From Candidatus Bathyarchaeota archaeon (lineage in GTDB: Archaea; Thermoproteota; Bathyarchaeia; Bathyarchaeales; Bathycorpusculaceae), in assembly GCA_016927015.1 (NCBI GenBank), contig JAFGNM010000084.1, positions 1 to 34,108 on the forward strand: a DNA stretch of 34,108 nucleotides. Direction: 5' to 3'. The translations under genes were made by a program, and so were the position numbers. Numbering within the stretch: position 1 is the stretch's first letter; each line of letters starts with the position of its first letter. Shown here piece by piece: positions 1-9,241 of this stretch. The notes under the pieces were generated by a model. It saw nothing but the letters and a program-made list of their open reading frames with translations. It was not told the origin of the DNA and made no database searches.

Positions 1-1121
1 AATAAATGTCTATCTGCAGGCTGCTTCCATATCAGAAAATTCTTTTTAAAGATAACGGCGAGAACACTGAAAAATAGAACAAAGTAGCTTTGAAAAACCT
101 CAACTGACAACGCTCTCATGTTGGGAATTAGAAACAACAGCATAAGCAATGCGAGATAGGGATAGGTAAGGAAGGCGACAACAGTTAAGACTAAGAAAGA
201 GACAAAGAAGAAGGGGCTGAATAAATACGTAAATACGTTAGTCAATATTACTCGTTTACCATAGTTTAAGCGCCCCCGTAAGAACAGCGACAGATATTTA
301 CTAAATACTCTTATCAGCTGGTTTCCACGTCGAATTTTAATTCCGAAACGTTCCGTCCACTTCAATGGGAAAGTGGTGAAGAAAGCGGCTTCAGGTATTA
401 AAAGGGCACCGGTTGCGCTTTCAGCTAATTTTATCACTGTACCGCAGTCATCGGATCCAGTCTTGTAAGGATCAAAAGAGGCAAGGTCATCTCTTCTGTA
501 CGCGCTGAACCCACCTTCAAAAAGGGGTGTAAAACCCAGTTTTGATTCACCGAGTTTTGCATAATTCATCGACTTTAAATAACGCTCTTCGTTTTTCACA
601 ATTTCAGAATGTTCACAATTCAACAAGAGCTTGGGACCTGAAATCGCGCCTACTTTTGGGTCAGACATATATGGGACGGATTTTCGCAGTATATCATTTG
701 GATAGAAACAGTCAGCATCTGAAACTATGATTAATTCGCCGTTAGCATGACTTAAAGCCGAATTTAGAGCAGCAGATTTGCCTTCTCTTTTAGTTTCCTT
801 TAAAACTTTTATGTTAAGTTCTTGATAGCGCTGAGCAAAATCAGCTGCTACATCGAATGTATTATCAGTTGAATTGCTATCTACGATTATTAGTTGTAGT
901 AATTCTTTTGGATAATCGAGTTTCCTCAAATTTTCGAGTTTAAAGCGAATCACATCTGATTCGTTGTATGTAGGAACTAAAATGGTAACTTTGGGCAAGT
1001 AACTTTTGTCAATTTTCAGTCGCCAAGGCTTTATGGCGGCGCGTCTAAGTAAGGCGAAGTTTATTCCTAAAATTCCGAAAGATAATAAACCAAATATGAC
1101 CCATAATAATATGACAAACAT
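1..1121 (-). CDS. Family 2 glycosyltransferase, membrane-associated; truncated by the left window edge
   Basis: Own translation of the complement from ATG at 1121: MFVILLWVIFGLLSFGILGINFALLRRAAIKPWRLKIDKSYLPKVTILVPTYNESDVIRFKLENLRKLDYPKELLQLIIVDSNSTDNT...IIVSDADCFYP. GT-A motifs VPTYNE and DADC; hydrophobic N-terminus and C-terminus. Not in the supplied ORF list because it runs off the edge. Confidence 0.85.
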   Translation of the reverse strand, partial: MFVILLWVIFGLLSFGILGINFALLRRAAIKPWRLKIDKSYLPKVTILVPTYNESDVIRFKLENLRKLDYPKELLQLIIVDSNSTDNTFDVAADFAQRYQELNIKVLKETKREGKSAALNSALSHANGELIIVSDADCFYPNDILRKSVPYMSDPKVGAISGPKLLLNCEHSEIVKNEERYLKSMNYAKLGESKLGFTPLFEGGFSAYRRDDLASFDPYKTGSDDCGTVIKLAESATGALLIPEAAFFTTFPLKWTERFGIKIRRGNQLIRVFSKYLSLFLRGRLNYGKRVILTNVFTYLFSPFFFVSFLVLTVVAFLTYPYLALLMLLFLIPNMRALSVEVFQSYFVLFFSVLAVIFKKNFLIWKQPADRHL

Positions 1122-1461
1122 AAATTAAACACCCATTTTGGAGCTATGGAGCGGATTTTCACCGATGTTAACGGTTCTTCAGTCGTAGCTTGTTTTTACC
1201 GTAAAAGCTGTAGACTTTTAAAACATGCAGTCATTTTCAAGTAAGGCTAACAAAACATTTATGACAAGGAAAGACGCCAACTCTTTCTTCTTCTGAAGAA
1301 ACTGATGGATTTTTCGCAACAGAAAACATACAATAGCCTATTCTATTATTTAATTTGCTGTCGCAGAATGCTTCAGTCTTCTTTTTCCAAAAACTCGGTA
1401 ATGCGTTTGAGAGGTCCTTTTTGCTTGCTTGATAGGATCTATACCTTACCTTTAGACTTCG

Positions 1462-2379
1462 TTAATATGGCTTCCTTCGAAGTGAAGAAACATCGTGCTC
1501 CACAGAGGCTTTGAAGAAACCTAAGGGCCATGCAGTAAATATGAAAGTAAAGTAAGCAGGCAGCAGAAATACAGACTTGCGACCGGTTAGTCTATAGGCA
1601 GCAGGAATCTGCAGAACTCCTGCCATGAAGCCAGCAATAGGGTTCATCTTGTAAACAGAGAATATTTTTCGGTTTTTGCAATAGAGATAATAGCTCCCCT
1701 GACCCCTCCAAAAATATCTATTCCATAGAGTTTTCCAGCTTCCATTTCTTACTTCACAACAAAAAGTAGGGCTTTGAGCAAGAAGCCATCCAGCAACGCT
1801 TACCCTGTAGGCGGCGTCTTGGTCTTCTCCGCACCCCTTTAAGGCATTGTCGAACCCTCCTACTTGTCTAATGGCTTCAACACGAAAAATTGCACCCCCA
1901 GTCCCTGGCAATTTTGACTTTTGCATCCCTAATTCTCGGGATTTTGCATCATCAACTATACGAGGAATTAACTGCAAAGTCGCAACTATTTTTCCAGGTC
2001 CCTTAATCAAAAGTCTCGTTTTGGCAATTCCCACCTTCGGATTTTGCTCCATAAACTCAACCTGCTGCCTTACATTATCAGAAGGCAATATCATGTCACC
2101 ATCTAACCATAGAATATATTTTCCCGCAGCATTATCGACTACCGTATTCCTTGCTGGACTCAGTCCTCGCCATTCTGTAGAAAAAACTTTTGTAGACACA
2201 TCAATTCTAGAAACATACTCATTTATTATGGATAGAGTAGCATCTTCACTCCCGTCATCAACAAAAATAATCTCCATTAGATAATGCGGAAAATCCTGGC
2301 CAACTACACTTTCTATAGCCTCACGAAGAGTAGACTCGCTATTTTTAACACATATCCCAATAGTCACAACTGGCACCAT
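1462..2379 (-). CDS. Family 2 glycosyltransferase
   Basis: VTIGICVKNSESTLREAIESVVGQDFPHYLMEIIFVDDGSEDAT ... YILWLDGDMILP; classic GT2 N-terminus and DGD motif. Confidence 0.9.
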   Translation of the reverse strand: MVPVVTIGICVKNSESTLREAIESVVGQDFPHYLMEIIFVDDGSEDATLSIINEYVSRIDVSTKVFSTEWRGLSPARNTVVDNAAGKYILWLDGDMILPSDNVRQQVEFMEQNPKVGIAKTRLLIKGPGKIVATLQLIPRIVDDAKSRELGMQKSKLPGTGGAIFRVEAIRQVGGFDNALKGCGEDQDAAYRVSVAGWLLAQSPTFCCEVRNGSWKTLWNRYFWRGQGSYYLYCKNRKIFSVYKMNPIAGFMAGVLQIPAAYRLTGRKSVFLLPAYFTFIFTAWPLGFFKASVEHDVSSLRRKPY

Positions 2380-2443
2380 GATATTTCAATCCTGCTTTAT
2401 GTGAATACCTTTCTTCTTATTAAGACTCATAAAACGCCAAACT

Positions 2444-3328
2444 TTATTGGAAGAATTTGAATGTTTCTTTTGCGTGTTTTTCTTTTGATATGCCTATAGA
2501 AACGCCTTTGATGTTAGGAAGAGTCTGAATATAATCAGCAGCTTCTGCCGGGCTAATATAGCCTGCAGCCAATATACTGATGGCGATTACGTTAGGTGCG
2601 GGGAGCATTTCGAGGGTTTTTTCGCATTCTTTCATTGACGGCGTCATTTGGAAACCAGCTTTATTGAATGGAGCAGCGATAACCACGTTTTCCAAGTTTA
2701 TTCCCCAATCAACAAATTTGTTCACCAAGAAAGAAAAGTTGCCGGTGTTGAATCCAGGAGTTATATTGCGCTTTTTCAGGAAATCAACATAGGATTTAAA
2801 CACCCAATCCAAATCTAAAGCTAAAGTCATGTCCGTAATCAACTGATGAAGCATAAGCGAATCCACGTTTGCCTTTCTACTCGCGAAAGATTTCACTCTG
2901 GAAATTTCATAAGACAAATAAGTCTTCAGAAAGTGGGCAGGTTCCCCTGTCAGAACCCCATTTAGACCGTAACCTATTGCAGCAAAATTGCGAGATTTAA
3001 GCATATCCCACCCAAACCTTTTAACTAAACTAGGAATACCACCAAGTTGCGTAGCCAACCTAACATACTCAAACGCATAAGGAACAATAGCGCAAAGGTG
3101 CAGACAATCAAGCGAACCCCGTTCATCAAGTTCTTTAAGAATTGAAAGGGTGGTTTCACTGACAGAAAACATAAAACCATTAGCACCATTATCCAATGCC
3201 ATCTGTATCAAAGCAGCAGCATATTTTGGATCACTTGGATCTTCACGTCTATTTCGAGCTCGCTCTTGCGACAGATGGCTTATATTATGAAACGGATTAT
3301 CGCCAACTAACAACAGCTTTTCATTCAC
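2444..3328 (-). CDS. Uncharacterised TIM-barrel-like protein (aldo/keto-reductase-like?)
   Basis: ORF 2444-3367; the listed start is a TTG overlapping the upstream gene by 38 nt. GTG at 3328, just after the upstream stop (VNEKLLLVGDNPFHNISHL...), is a better start. Repeating beta-alpha pattern (DNGANGFMFSVSE, VDSLMLHQLITD, NVIAISILAAGYISPAEA). Confidence 0.6.
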   Translation of the reverse strand: MNEKLLLVGDNPFHNISHLSQERARNRREDPSDPKYAAALIQMALDNGANGFMFSVSETTLSILKELDERGSLDCLHLCAIVPYAFEYVRLATQLGGIPSLVKRFGWDMLKSRNFAAIGYGLNGVLTGEPAHFLKTYLSYEISRVKSFASRKANVDSLMLHQLITDMTLALDLDWVFKSYVDFLKKRNITPGFNTGNFSFLVNKFVDWGINLENVVIAAPFNKAGFQMTPSMKECEKTLEMLPAPNVIAISILAAGYISPAEAADYIQTLPNIKGVSIGISKEKHAKETFKFFQ

Positions 3329-3329
3329 C

Positions 3330-4334
3330 TTAACCAAGATGTCGGGCCCTCCGTTGTATCGCTTCAATCATGAAATCGACCTTCGCAGCTGTTTCAAAAC
3401 TTGGTTCTGCAGCCAAATTTTTCTGCACTGAGTTAACGAAATAAGCGCTTTCGCGGAAGTATTCGGGGTTGCCTAACCAAAATGAGACATCATCATTAAG
3501 ATCAGGTCTGTACCATGTCGTAACTTCGCCAGTGCTATTCTTAAAACTGACTTTATCGTCATTTACTTCAATCAATCCTTTAGAGCCTGAAATTGACAGC
3601 GCAACTTCGGGCATTCGATAGCCTTCAGCGCACCAAGAAACAGAAAAATCGCCTTTCAATCCACCAGATTTTCTGTGGACAGTAAAATTAACAGAATCCT
3701 CGGCGCCCTCACCAGTTAAAGACTCAACCATAGCAGAATCAATTTTGACGTCACCGAAAAACCATAAAGCCAGGTCTATTGCATATGAGCCTAAATCTTT
3801 GAGAACACCGCCTCGAGCTATGGAAACCTGCGGATTATCATTTATGCCACAGAAATCTGATGAAAAAGCGCTAATTGTAAAGGATTCAAGTTCACCGATG
3901 GCGTTTTCAGAAAGAAGTTCTTTGGCTTTCAAAAAAGTAACCATAAACCTTCTGAGGTACCCGACCATGGTTACGTTACAGGTTTGCTTCGCCAACGTGC
4001 ATATTTCCTTTGACTCGGAATGGGTAGCCGTTAAAGGTTTTTCAACGAACAGGTTTCGTGCCAACCGCTCTTGACACACCAGCTTGGCAACACTAAAATG
4101 TGATGGAATAGGAGTCGTAACGTAAACAGCATCAAGGTCTAAACCAGAAAAATCAGTGACATCCCCTACAATAGGAACGCGCCGAATTATCTTTTCAAGC
4201 AATTTGCGAGTAAAAGAGTTTTTTTCGCATATTGCCACCAATTGGACATCAGGAATTACATTCAGGATACTGGCATGTAACAGACCCATCTTGCCAAGAC
4301 CGACAACTCCCACTCTTAATTTTTGTTTATCCAC
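3330..4334 (-). CDS. Gfo/Idh/MocA family NAD(P)-dependent oxidoreductase
   Basis: Rossmann start LRVGVVGLGKMGLLHASILNVIPDVQLVAICE; FVEKPLT motif; GGVLKDLGSYAIDLALWFFG. Confidence 0.92.
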   Translation of the reverse strand: MDKQKLRVGVVGLGKMGLLHASILNVIPDVQLVAICEKNSFTRKLLEKIIRRVPIVGDVTDFSGLDLDAVYVTTPIPSHFSVAKLVCQERLARNLFVEKPLTATHSESKEICTLAKQTCNVTMVGYLRRFMVTFLKAKELLSENAIGELESFTISAFSSDFCGINDNPQVSIARGGVLKDLGSYAIDLALWFFGDVKIDSAMVESLTGEGAEDSVNFTVHRKSGGLKGDFSVSWCAEGYRMPEVALSISGSKGLIEVNDDKVSFKNSTGEVTTWYRPDLNDDVSFWLGNPEYFRESAYFVNSVQKNLAAEPSFETAAKVDFMIEAIQRRARHLG

Positions 4335-4387
4335 TGCGCTTCACAGTCCTTTTTCTTTAAACATTTTTGTGACAGATTAATGTACCC

Positions 4388-5461
4388 TCAGAGCAGAAAT
4401 GCCGCAACAGCATCTGCAACTCCCATCTTACCCAGCTCCGAGATTTCATCCCCTGAGAAAAATTTTGATCCATAAGATACTCCAAGACTTTTTGCTTGCA
4501 GAAACAGGTTCTCTAACATGTAACCAACTTCCCAAAGAGCGCGACCTGTTTGCTCATTGCGACATAGGATAATCCCGGCATCAGCCCCATCCAGTTGTGA
4601 GGCTAAATTCACATTTCTTAGAAAACTGACATCGTGAGTGGGATTACCCATTATGTGAACTTCAGAATCTCCGTAAAGACGCCATTTTAAGTAACGCAAT
4701 CCCCTTTTCAGCGGCTTATTCAATGGATAAACTTCCGTCCAGTTTACGTATCGAAAAAGTTTGCCATCTTTCACAAGGTAAACATCAGTATATCCTTGTC
4801 CATGCGCCCATGTGGGAATAGTCAACCCCCAAGGACTGGAACCAACGTAGTGTGGAGTTCGCCCTTTAGCCGCCCAAAGCAATTGGGAAATTTCTTTCTC
4901 CTGAGCAGATACACCAGATCGGTAGTACAAAGTCAACCGCTCTAGCTCTGGAAGACATTCCACTTCACTATCTCTCACTGGCGCACCAAGATTCTTGCCC
5001 ACCATGAAGGGCTTTTCAGGTCCAGGAGCCTTTGTAGTAAATTGCCCAGTTTCGTAAGAATCCACTATTTCCATAATTAAAAACGAAGCAGTAGCGGTTT
5101 TATCCTCATAATCAGTTCCGTTTATGCCTTGGTTATGGATACACGTGCCCACACCCAGAGCCGCGCAGCTTAGATATACTGCCTCATGCTGCATACCGCT
5201 CTCAACATGGAGCATTCGCTCCTTAAAAGGGTCTTTTTGCTTTTTAAAGCCAAGGAACAGGTAGTTGTCCTTAAACCAGAATTCCAGTTTTCCATCAGAA
5301 TACTGGGGAACCTTGCAACAATTGATTATGCTTTTGAGCATCTCTTGGGACGGTTGAACGTTTTTGAAAGTTCCCCAATGCCTTTTCTTTGAACCTCCTT
5401 CAACGTCGCTTGAACAACGTGAATTAAGAACCTTTTCAACAGAAACGATTTCCTTAGGCAT
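4388..5461 (-). CDS. Tandem nitroreductase-fold protein, SagB-type dehydrogenase-like
   Basis: Two half-domains: QHEAVYLSCAALGVGTCIHNQG, and ISQLLWAAKGRTPHYVGSSPWGL...TDVYLVKDGKLFRYV...GYMLENLFLQAKSLGVSYG, the latter resembling the SagB/ThcOx pattern. Confidence 0.65.
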   Translation of the reverse strand: MPKEIVSVEKVLNSRCSSDVEGGSKKRHWGTFKNVQPSQEMLKSIINCCKVPQYSDGKLEFWFKDNYLFLGFKKQKDPFKERMLHVESGMQHEAVYLSCAALGVGTCIHNQGINGTDYEDKTATASFLIMEIVDSYETGQFTTKAPGPEKPFMVGKNLGAPVRDSEVECLPELERLTLYYRSGVSAQEKEISQLLWAAKGRTPHYVGSSPWGLTIPTWAHGQGYTDVYLVKDGKLFRYVNWTEVYPLNKPLKRGLRYLKWRLYGDSEVHIMGNPTHDVSFLRNVNLASQLDGADAGIILCRNEQTGRALWEVGYMLENLFLQAKSLGVSYGSKFFSGDEISELGKMGVADAVAAFLL

Positions 5462-5481
5462 CTAAAAGCTCACCTCTGAAG

Positions 5482-7353
5482 CTAGTTCTGCTGGTCAAAG
5501 AAGACTTCAAACCAAAGTTCCAAGTTTAAAATTCTCCAAATTAAGTCGTTATAAAACATTCTGTCAAAACGTTTCACAGATCCATTGCAAAAACGATCAT
5601 ACATTCTCAATACTGCTTGTTGATTAAAGTATCCTCTGCCACAGAATTCTTTTGATTCAAAGATTTCTCTAATTTCTTTTTCCAAATACACCAGCCATTC
5701 CATTGGCACAGGTGTACCCAGCTTCCCTCGCCTCTTCCTGATGGCTTCTGGAATAATGCCTTTCATGGCGCTTCTCAGGACGTACTTAGTCCAGCCGTTA
5801 TTGATCCTTTGGCTTGCGGGGAGACTAAACATGTATTCTACCAGCCTATAATCCAAGAACGGATAGCGCATTTCAACAGAGAAAGCCGATGCAGCCCGGT
5901 CACCAAATTGAAGATGATCAAGCAACAAAGTCCGAGTAACTTCGTTTAAAAGAAAATCGTTTAAAGATTCAACTGTATACAACGTTTCATTTGGATTGTT
6001 GGCTGCCGCAAACTCCGGAGCAAAAAACCGCTCAACTGTCGATTCACGTTTTTCACTCAGATTAAGGAGCGCACTAAAGTCAACATCATTGAATGTTTTG
6101 AAAATTTTATGTTGAGGTAAGGTTGCAAGCAGTTCCTTTAAAAGCGGCAATAATCTTCTCCTTTTCCAGAGTTCTTTATAGTAAATCATGCGTTCCTCGC
6201 CATGTCCCCCTAAGGCTTCGTCTGGCCCCTGACCACTAAATGTTACCCGCACTTTACTTCTTGCGGCTCTGGATACGCACCAGTACACGTAATAGTTGAA
6301 GACGGGTACAGGCTCATCCATATGGTAAACGAAACTCTTAATGTCGTCCCACTGTCCTTTAATAGAGGGATATAAATAGTCTATTCTGCCATTTACAGAC
6401 CGCGCAACCTCATCTGCATAGGCTTTTTCATCTGCCAAATTATTAGGATAAACCGCTGAAAGTAATACTTGGTGCGCACGGGTGTCTCCCGAAAAATCAG
6501 ACTTCAGCACCCTATCTGTGAGACAAGCAACCGAAGAGGAGTCAAGTCCACCGCTGAGAAAAGTGCCAATCAGCATATCTTCTGGAAGCCTAATTCTGAT
6601 TGATTCTCGGAAAAGTTCGAGAAATCTAGAACTGTAGTCGGAGGTTTTCTCGTCTTTTACTGCAGTAGATCTTGAAGAGTTAATTGGACTCCAATATTCC
6701 TGAACTACAACATTATTCTGATTCACTAATACGTAATGAGCAGGCAAAAGCTCTTTTATTCCCTCAAAGAAAGTATCGCCTTTATGACCGCGTATACCTT
6801 TTAATAAATACTCATGAATTACCTCGTCATTAGGCTTTCTTGGAACCAAAGGATCAACAAAAAATGCTTTAATCTCTGAAGAGACGAGAAAACGGTTAGA
6901 ATCATCAAGATGACAGTAATATAACGGTCTAACACCAAGTTTATCTCTAGCTAAAAACAAAAGCTTCTTTTTGGAGTCCCACAGGCAAAAAGCAAAATCT
7001 CCATTAAATTCTTCTAAACAATTTAAGCCTGCCTCCTCGTAGGCGTGAATTACCAACTCCGCCGAAGATATTGACCGAAATTTATGACTCTTATCTAGCT
7101 TCTTCGCTAACGTTTCAAAGTTGTAGATTGCGCCATCAAACGTAATCCAGACTGTTTCATCCTCATTAGATAATGGTTGATGCGCCCTCTGTGATTCGTG
7201 TATAAACAGCGCTCTATGTCCAAGTGCGATATTCTTACTTGGCGCGTACGCTCCTTCATCATCTGGACCTCTATGTTTCAGACGCTTGCACATTTCTTTT
7301 ACAATATTTTCAGCGTTATTGCCTTTTACCGCACAGATACCGCCCAAAGGCAT
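5482..7353 (-). CDS. Asparagine-synthetase-like amidoligase with degenerate N-terminal glutaminase domain
   Basis: KHRGPDDEGAY, DGAIYNFE, LARDKLGVRPLYY, TFLSGGLDSSSVACL (PP-loop), FSGQGPDEALGGH. N-terminus is MPLGGICAVKG rather than MCGI. Confidence 0.9.
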   Translation of the reverse strand: MPLGGICAVKGNNAENIVKEMCKRLKHRGPDDEGAYAPSKNIALGHRALFIHESQRAHQPLSNEDETVWITFDGAIYNFETLAKKLDKSHKFRSISSAELVIHAYEEAGLNCLEEFNGDFAFCLWDSKKKLLFLARDKLGVRPLYYCHLDDSNRFLVSSEIKAFFVDPLVPRKPNDEVIHEYLLKGIRGHKGDTFFEGIKELLPAHYVLVNQNNVVVQEYWSPINSSRSTAVKDEKTSDYSSRFLELFRESIRIRLPEDMLIGTFLSGGLDSSSVACLTDRVLKSDFSGDTRAHQVLLSAVYPNNLADEKAYADEVARSVNGRIDYLYPSIKGQWDDIKSFVYHMDEPVPVFNYYVYWCVSRAARSKVRVTFSGQGPDEALGGHGEERMIYYKELWKRRRLLPLLKELLATLPQHKIFKTFNDVDFSALLNLSEKRESTVERFFAPEFAAANNPNETLYTVESLNDFLLNEVTRTLLLDHLQFGDRAASAFSVEMRYPFLDYRLVEYMFSLPASQRINNGWTKYVLRSAMKGIIPEAIRKRRGKLGTPVPMEWLVYLEKEIREIFESKEFCGRGYFNQQAVLRMYDRFCNGSVKRFDRMFYNDLIWRILNLELWFEVFFDQQN

Positions 7354-7439
7354 TCCCCCATACTTGAATATGCACCTGATTTGTTGAATTTATCTATAGT
7401 GTTGGTGAAAACACAAGGTATGAAATAAATCATCAAGAT

Positions 7440-7985
7440 TCAGCGATAAACTTGGGTCTCTATTTGCCACTTGGGAAGATAAGTATTGATTAGAACTTTC
7501 CATTTTTTCTCGCTTCGATCTAAATCCATCCTTATTGTTGGAAAGCGTATCCTCTCAAATTCGACTTTCTGGAACCCCGCTTTCTTAAGCAGTTTAAGAA
7601 CCCCGTCATCGCGCAACTGCCACTTGTGCCCGCCGTAATTGATTTTGCCGGCTCCTGTCAGCTTCCTTTTCCACTTAAGAGCAGAAGACCAACGCATATT
7701 AAGCAAATTGTGAATCGTCTTCTTGATTAACATAGTATCCGTCGGGTAAATACACACTAATATGCCTTCTTGTCTAAATATTCGCTTAACTTCCCTAAAG
7801 AAAACAAATGGACTCTCCAAATGTTCTAGCGAATGTTTCGAGTACACCGTGCCAAATGCCTCAGTCTTGAAGGGCAAATGATGTGCTTCCCCAACGACAA
7901 AGGTTTTGCCTCTTCCATAATAAAACAGATCGAGATTTACATCGCCCTTGGGCACGTCACCGCACCCTACGTCTAGAAATTCCAC
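7440..7985 (-). CDS. Class I SAM-dependent methyltransferase
   Basis: FLDVGCGDVPKGDVNLDL; SKHSLEHLESPFVFFREVKRIFRQEGILVCIYP. Confidence 0.85.
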   Translation of the reverse strand: MEFLDVGCGDVPKGDVNLDLFYYGRGKTFVVGEAHHLPFKTEAFGTVYSKHSLEHLESPFVFFREVKRIFRQEGILVCIYPTDTMLIKKTIHNLLNMRWSSALKWKRKLTGAGKINYGGHKWQLRDDGVLKLLKKAGFQKVEFERIRFPTIRMDLDRSEKKWKVLINTYLPKWQIETQVYR

Positions 7986-8043
7986 GTGCTTCTACATCCA
8001 GACACTCTATGAATAGTCAGGATATAAGTTAACTCAGACTGCG

Positions 8044-8805
8044 CTATTTTCCGATAGGGCAAGCATGAACGCATTTCGAGTTGCACGGACCATAAGTCCA
8101 TTTAAGCGTCACAGGATTCATTATCAAATCATAACATCGGCACTTGTCTCCAATCCACATGTAGCGGTCACTTTCTTTCTTAAAAGCGCCATATTTGCAA
8201 GCTTTTATGCATTCAGTGCAGTCCTTACAGACATCCACATCCAACGGTTCATCACATTCTAGGGAGGCGTCGGTTACAATGCAAGCTAACACGTTTAATG
8301 GACCAAGTTTCGGGTTAACAATAAAATTCCCCTTTCCCATAACGCCGAGACCAGCCAGATAGGCAACCAATTTGAAGGACAAGACTCCTGTCCACCCGTG
8401 AGACTCAATAACTGCGTTGAATCCTTTCTGCTGAAGAAAGTCTTTAACAGCGTCAATACAGCCTTTTGCTTGTTTTCGGCGCCACTTTGTTTCATCTTTC
8501 AGGCTTATGAAGGTTAAACTGAAATCAGGACCCCAATTGTACACGTAGTCTCTATCCTCGTTGAGGCTTCGCCCGCAAGCCAGCATTATTACATTTTTTG
8601 AAGTTTTCAAGATATCTGAAGGTCTATGACCAGGTAAAGATTCGTGTTCCAGTTTTTCTGCTGAAGCAACCCCTACTAGCTCAGCTCCAGTTTCCAGAGC
8701 CAATTTTTTAATATCATCAGTCAAATTTTTTGCAGCCATTTCCATCACATAAACAGTTAATTTTTCAATTTTTGTGTTGGGTTTATAATTTAGTGGTGAG
8801 TACAT
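8044..8805 (-). CDS. 4Fe-4S protein, epoxyqueuosine reductase (QueG)-like
   Basis: AAYLAGLGVMGKGNFIVNPKLGPLNVLACIVTDASLECD followed by CKDCTECIKAC and CNSKCVHACP cluster ligands. Confidence 0.75.
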   Translation of the reverse strand: MYSPLNYKPNTKIEKLTVYVMEMAAKNLTDDIKKLALETGAELVGVASAEKLEHESLPGHRPSDILKTSKNVIMLACGRSLNEDRDYVYNWGPDFSLTFISLKDETKWRRKQAKGCIDAVKDFLQQKGFNAVIESHGWTGVLSFKLVAYLAGLGVMGKGNFIVNPKLGPLNVLACIVTDASLECDEPLDVDVCKDCTECIKACKYGAFKKESDRYMWIGDKCRCYDLIMNPVTLKWTYGPCNSKCVHACPIGK

Positions 8806-8896
8806 TTTATTAGTATGGTTGGTATTAAAGTTACGGTCGGATGGTTAAAAAATGCTTTACAGTTGCTCAGCATCTGCAGCGAAGAAAGAAAGAAAC

Positions 8897-9205
8897 ATGA
8901 AATACTACTATATTATACATGGTCACGGAAATGACGCGGTTGTTCCAGACAAATCCGACATAGACCTTTATAATAATGGGGTAATCACAAAGAAAGGATT
9001 TGAATTAAACTACGGGATTAAGCTTAGACGAGATGAGGCTTACAATTGGATGGAACGAGTCTCGGCGGAAGCAGGCCATGAAGATGTAATTCTGGTAGGA
9101 GGAGAAGAAGGAGGAGAAAAGAGCTATCGAATGATGCTGGCTGAGATGATGTCTAGCATGTTCGGCGGGAAGATGAAATTTCGATACGGAGGAGACTTAA
9201 AATAA
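8897..9205 (+). CDS. Small hypothetical protein
   Basis: ORF 8852-9205; internal ATG at 8897 (MKYYYIIHGHGNDAVVPDKSD...) is preceded by a purine-rich stretch and looks like the better start. Confidence 0.5.
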   Translation: MKYYYIIHGHGNDAVVPDKSDIDLYNNGVITKKGFELNYGIKLRRDEAYNWMERVSAEAGHEDVILVGGEEGGEKSYRMMLAEMMSSMFGGKMKFRYGGDLK

Positions 9206-9241
9206 ACCAGTTTTCAGTTGCTTATTCGGGGAAAAGCTCCT

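Noticed and set aside
1847-2284. 145-aa plus-strand ORF
   Set aside because: Antisense to the well-supported GT2 at 1462-2379.
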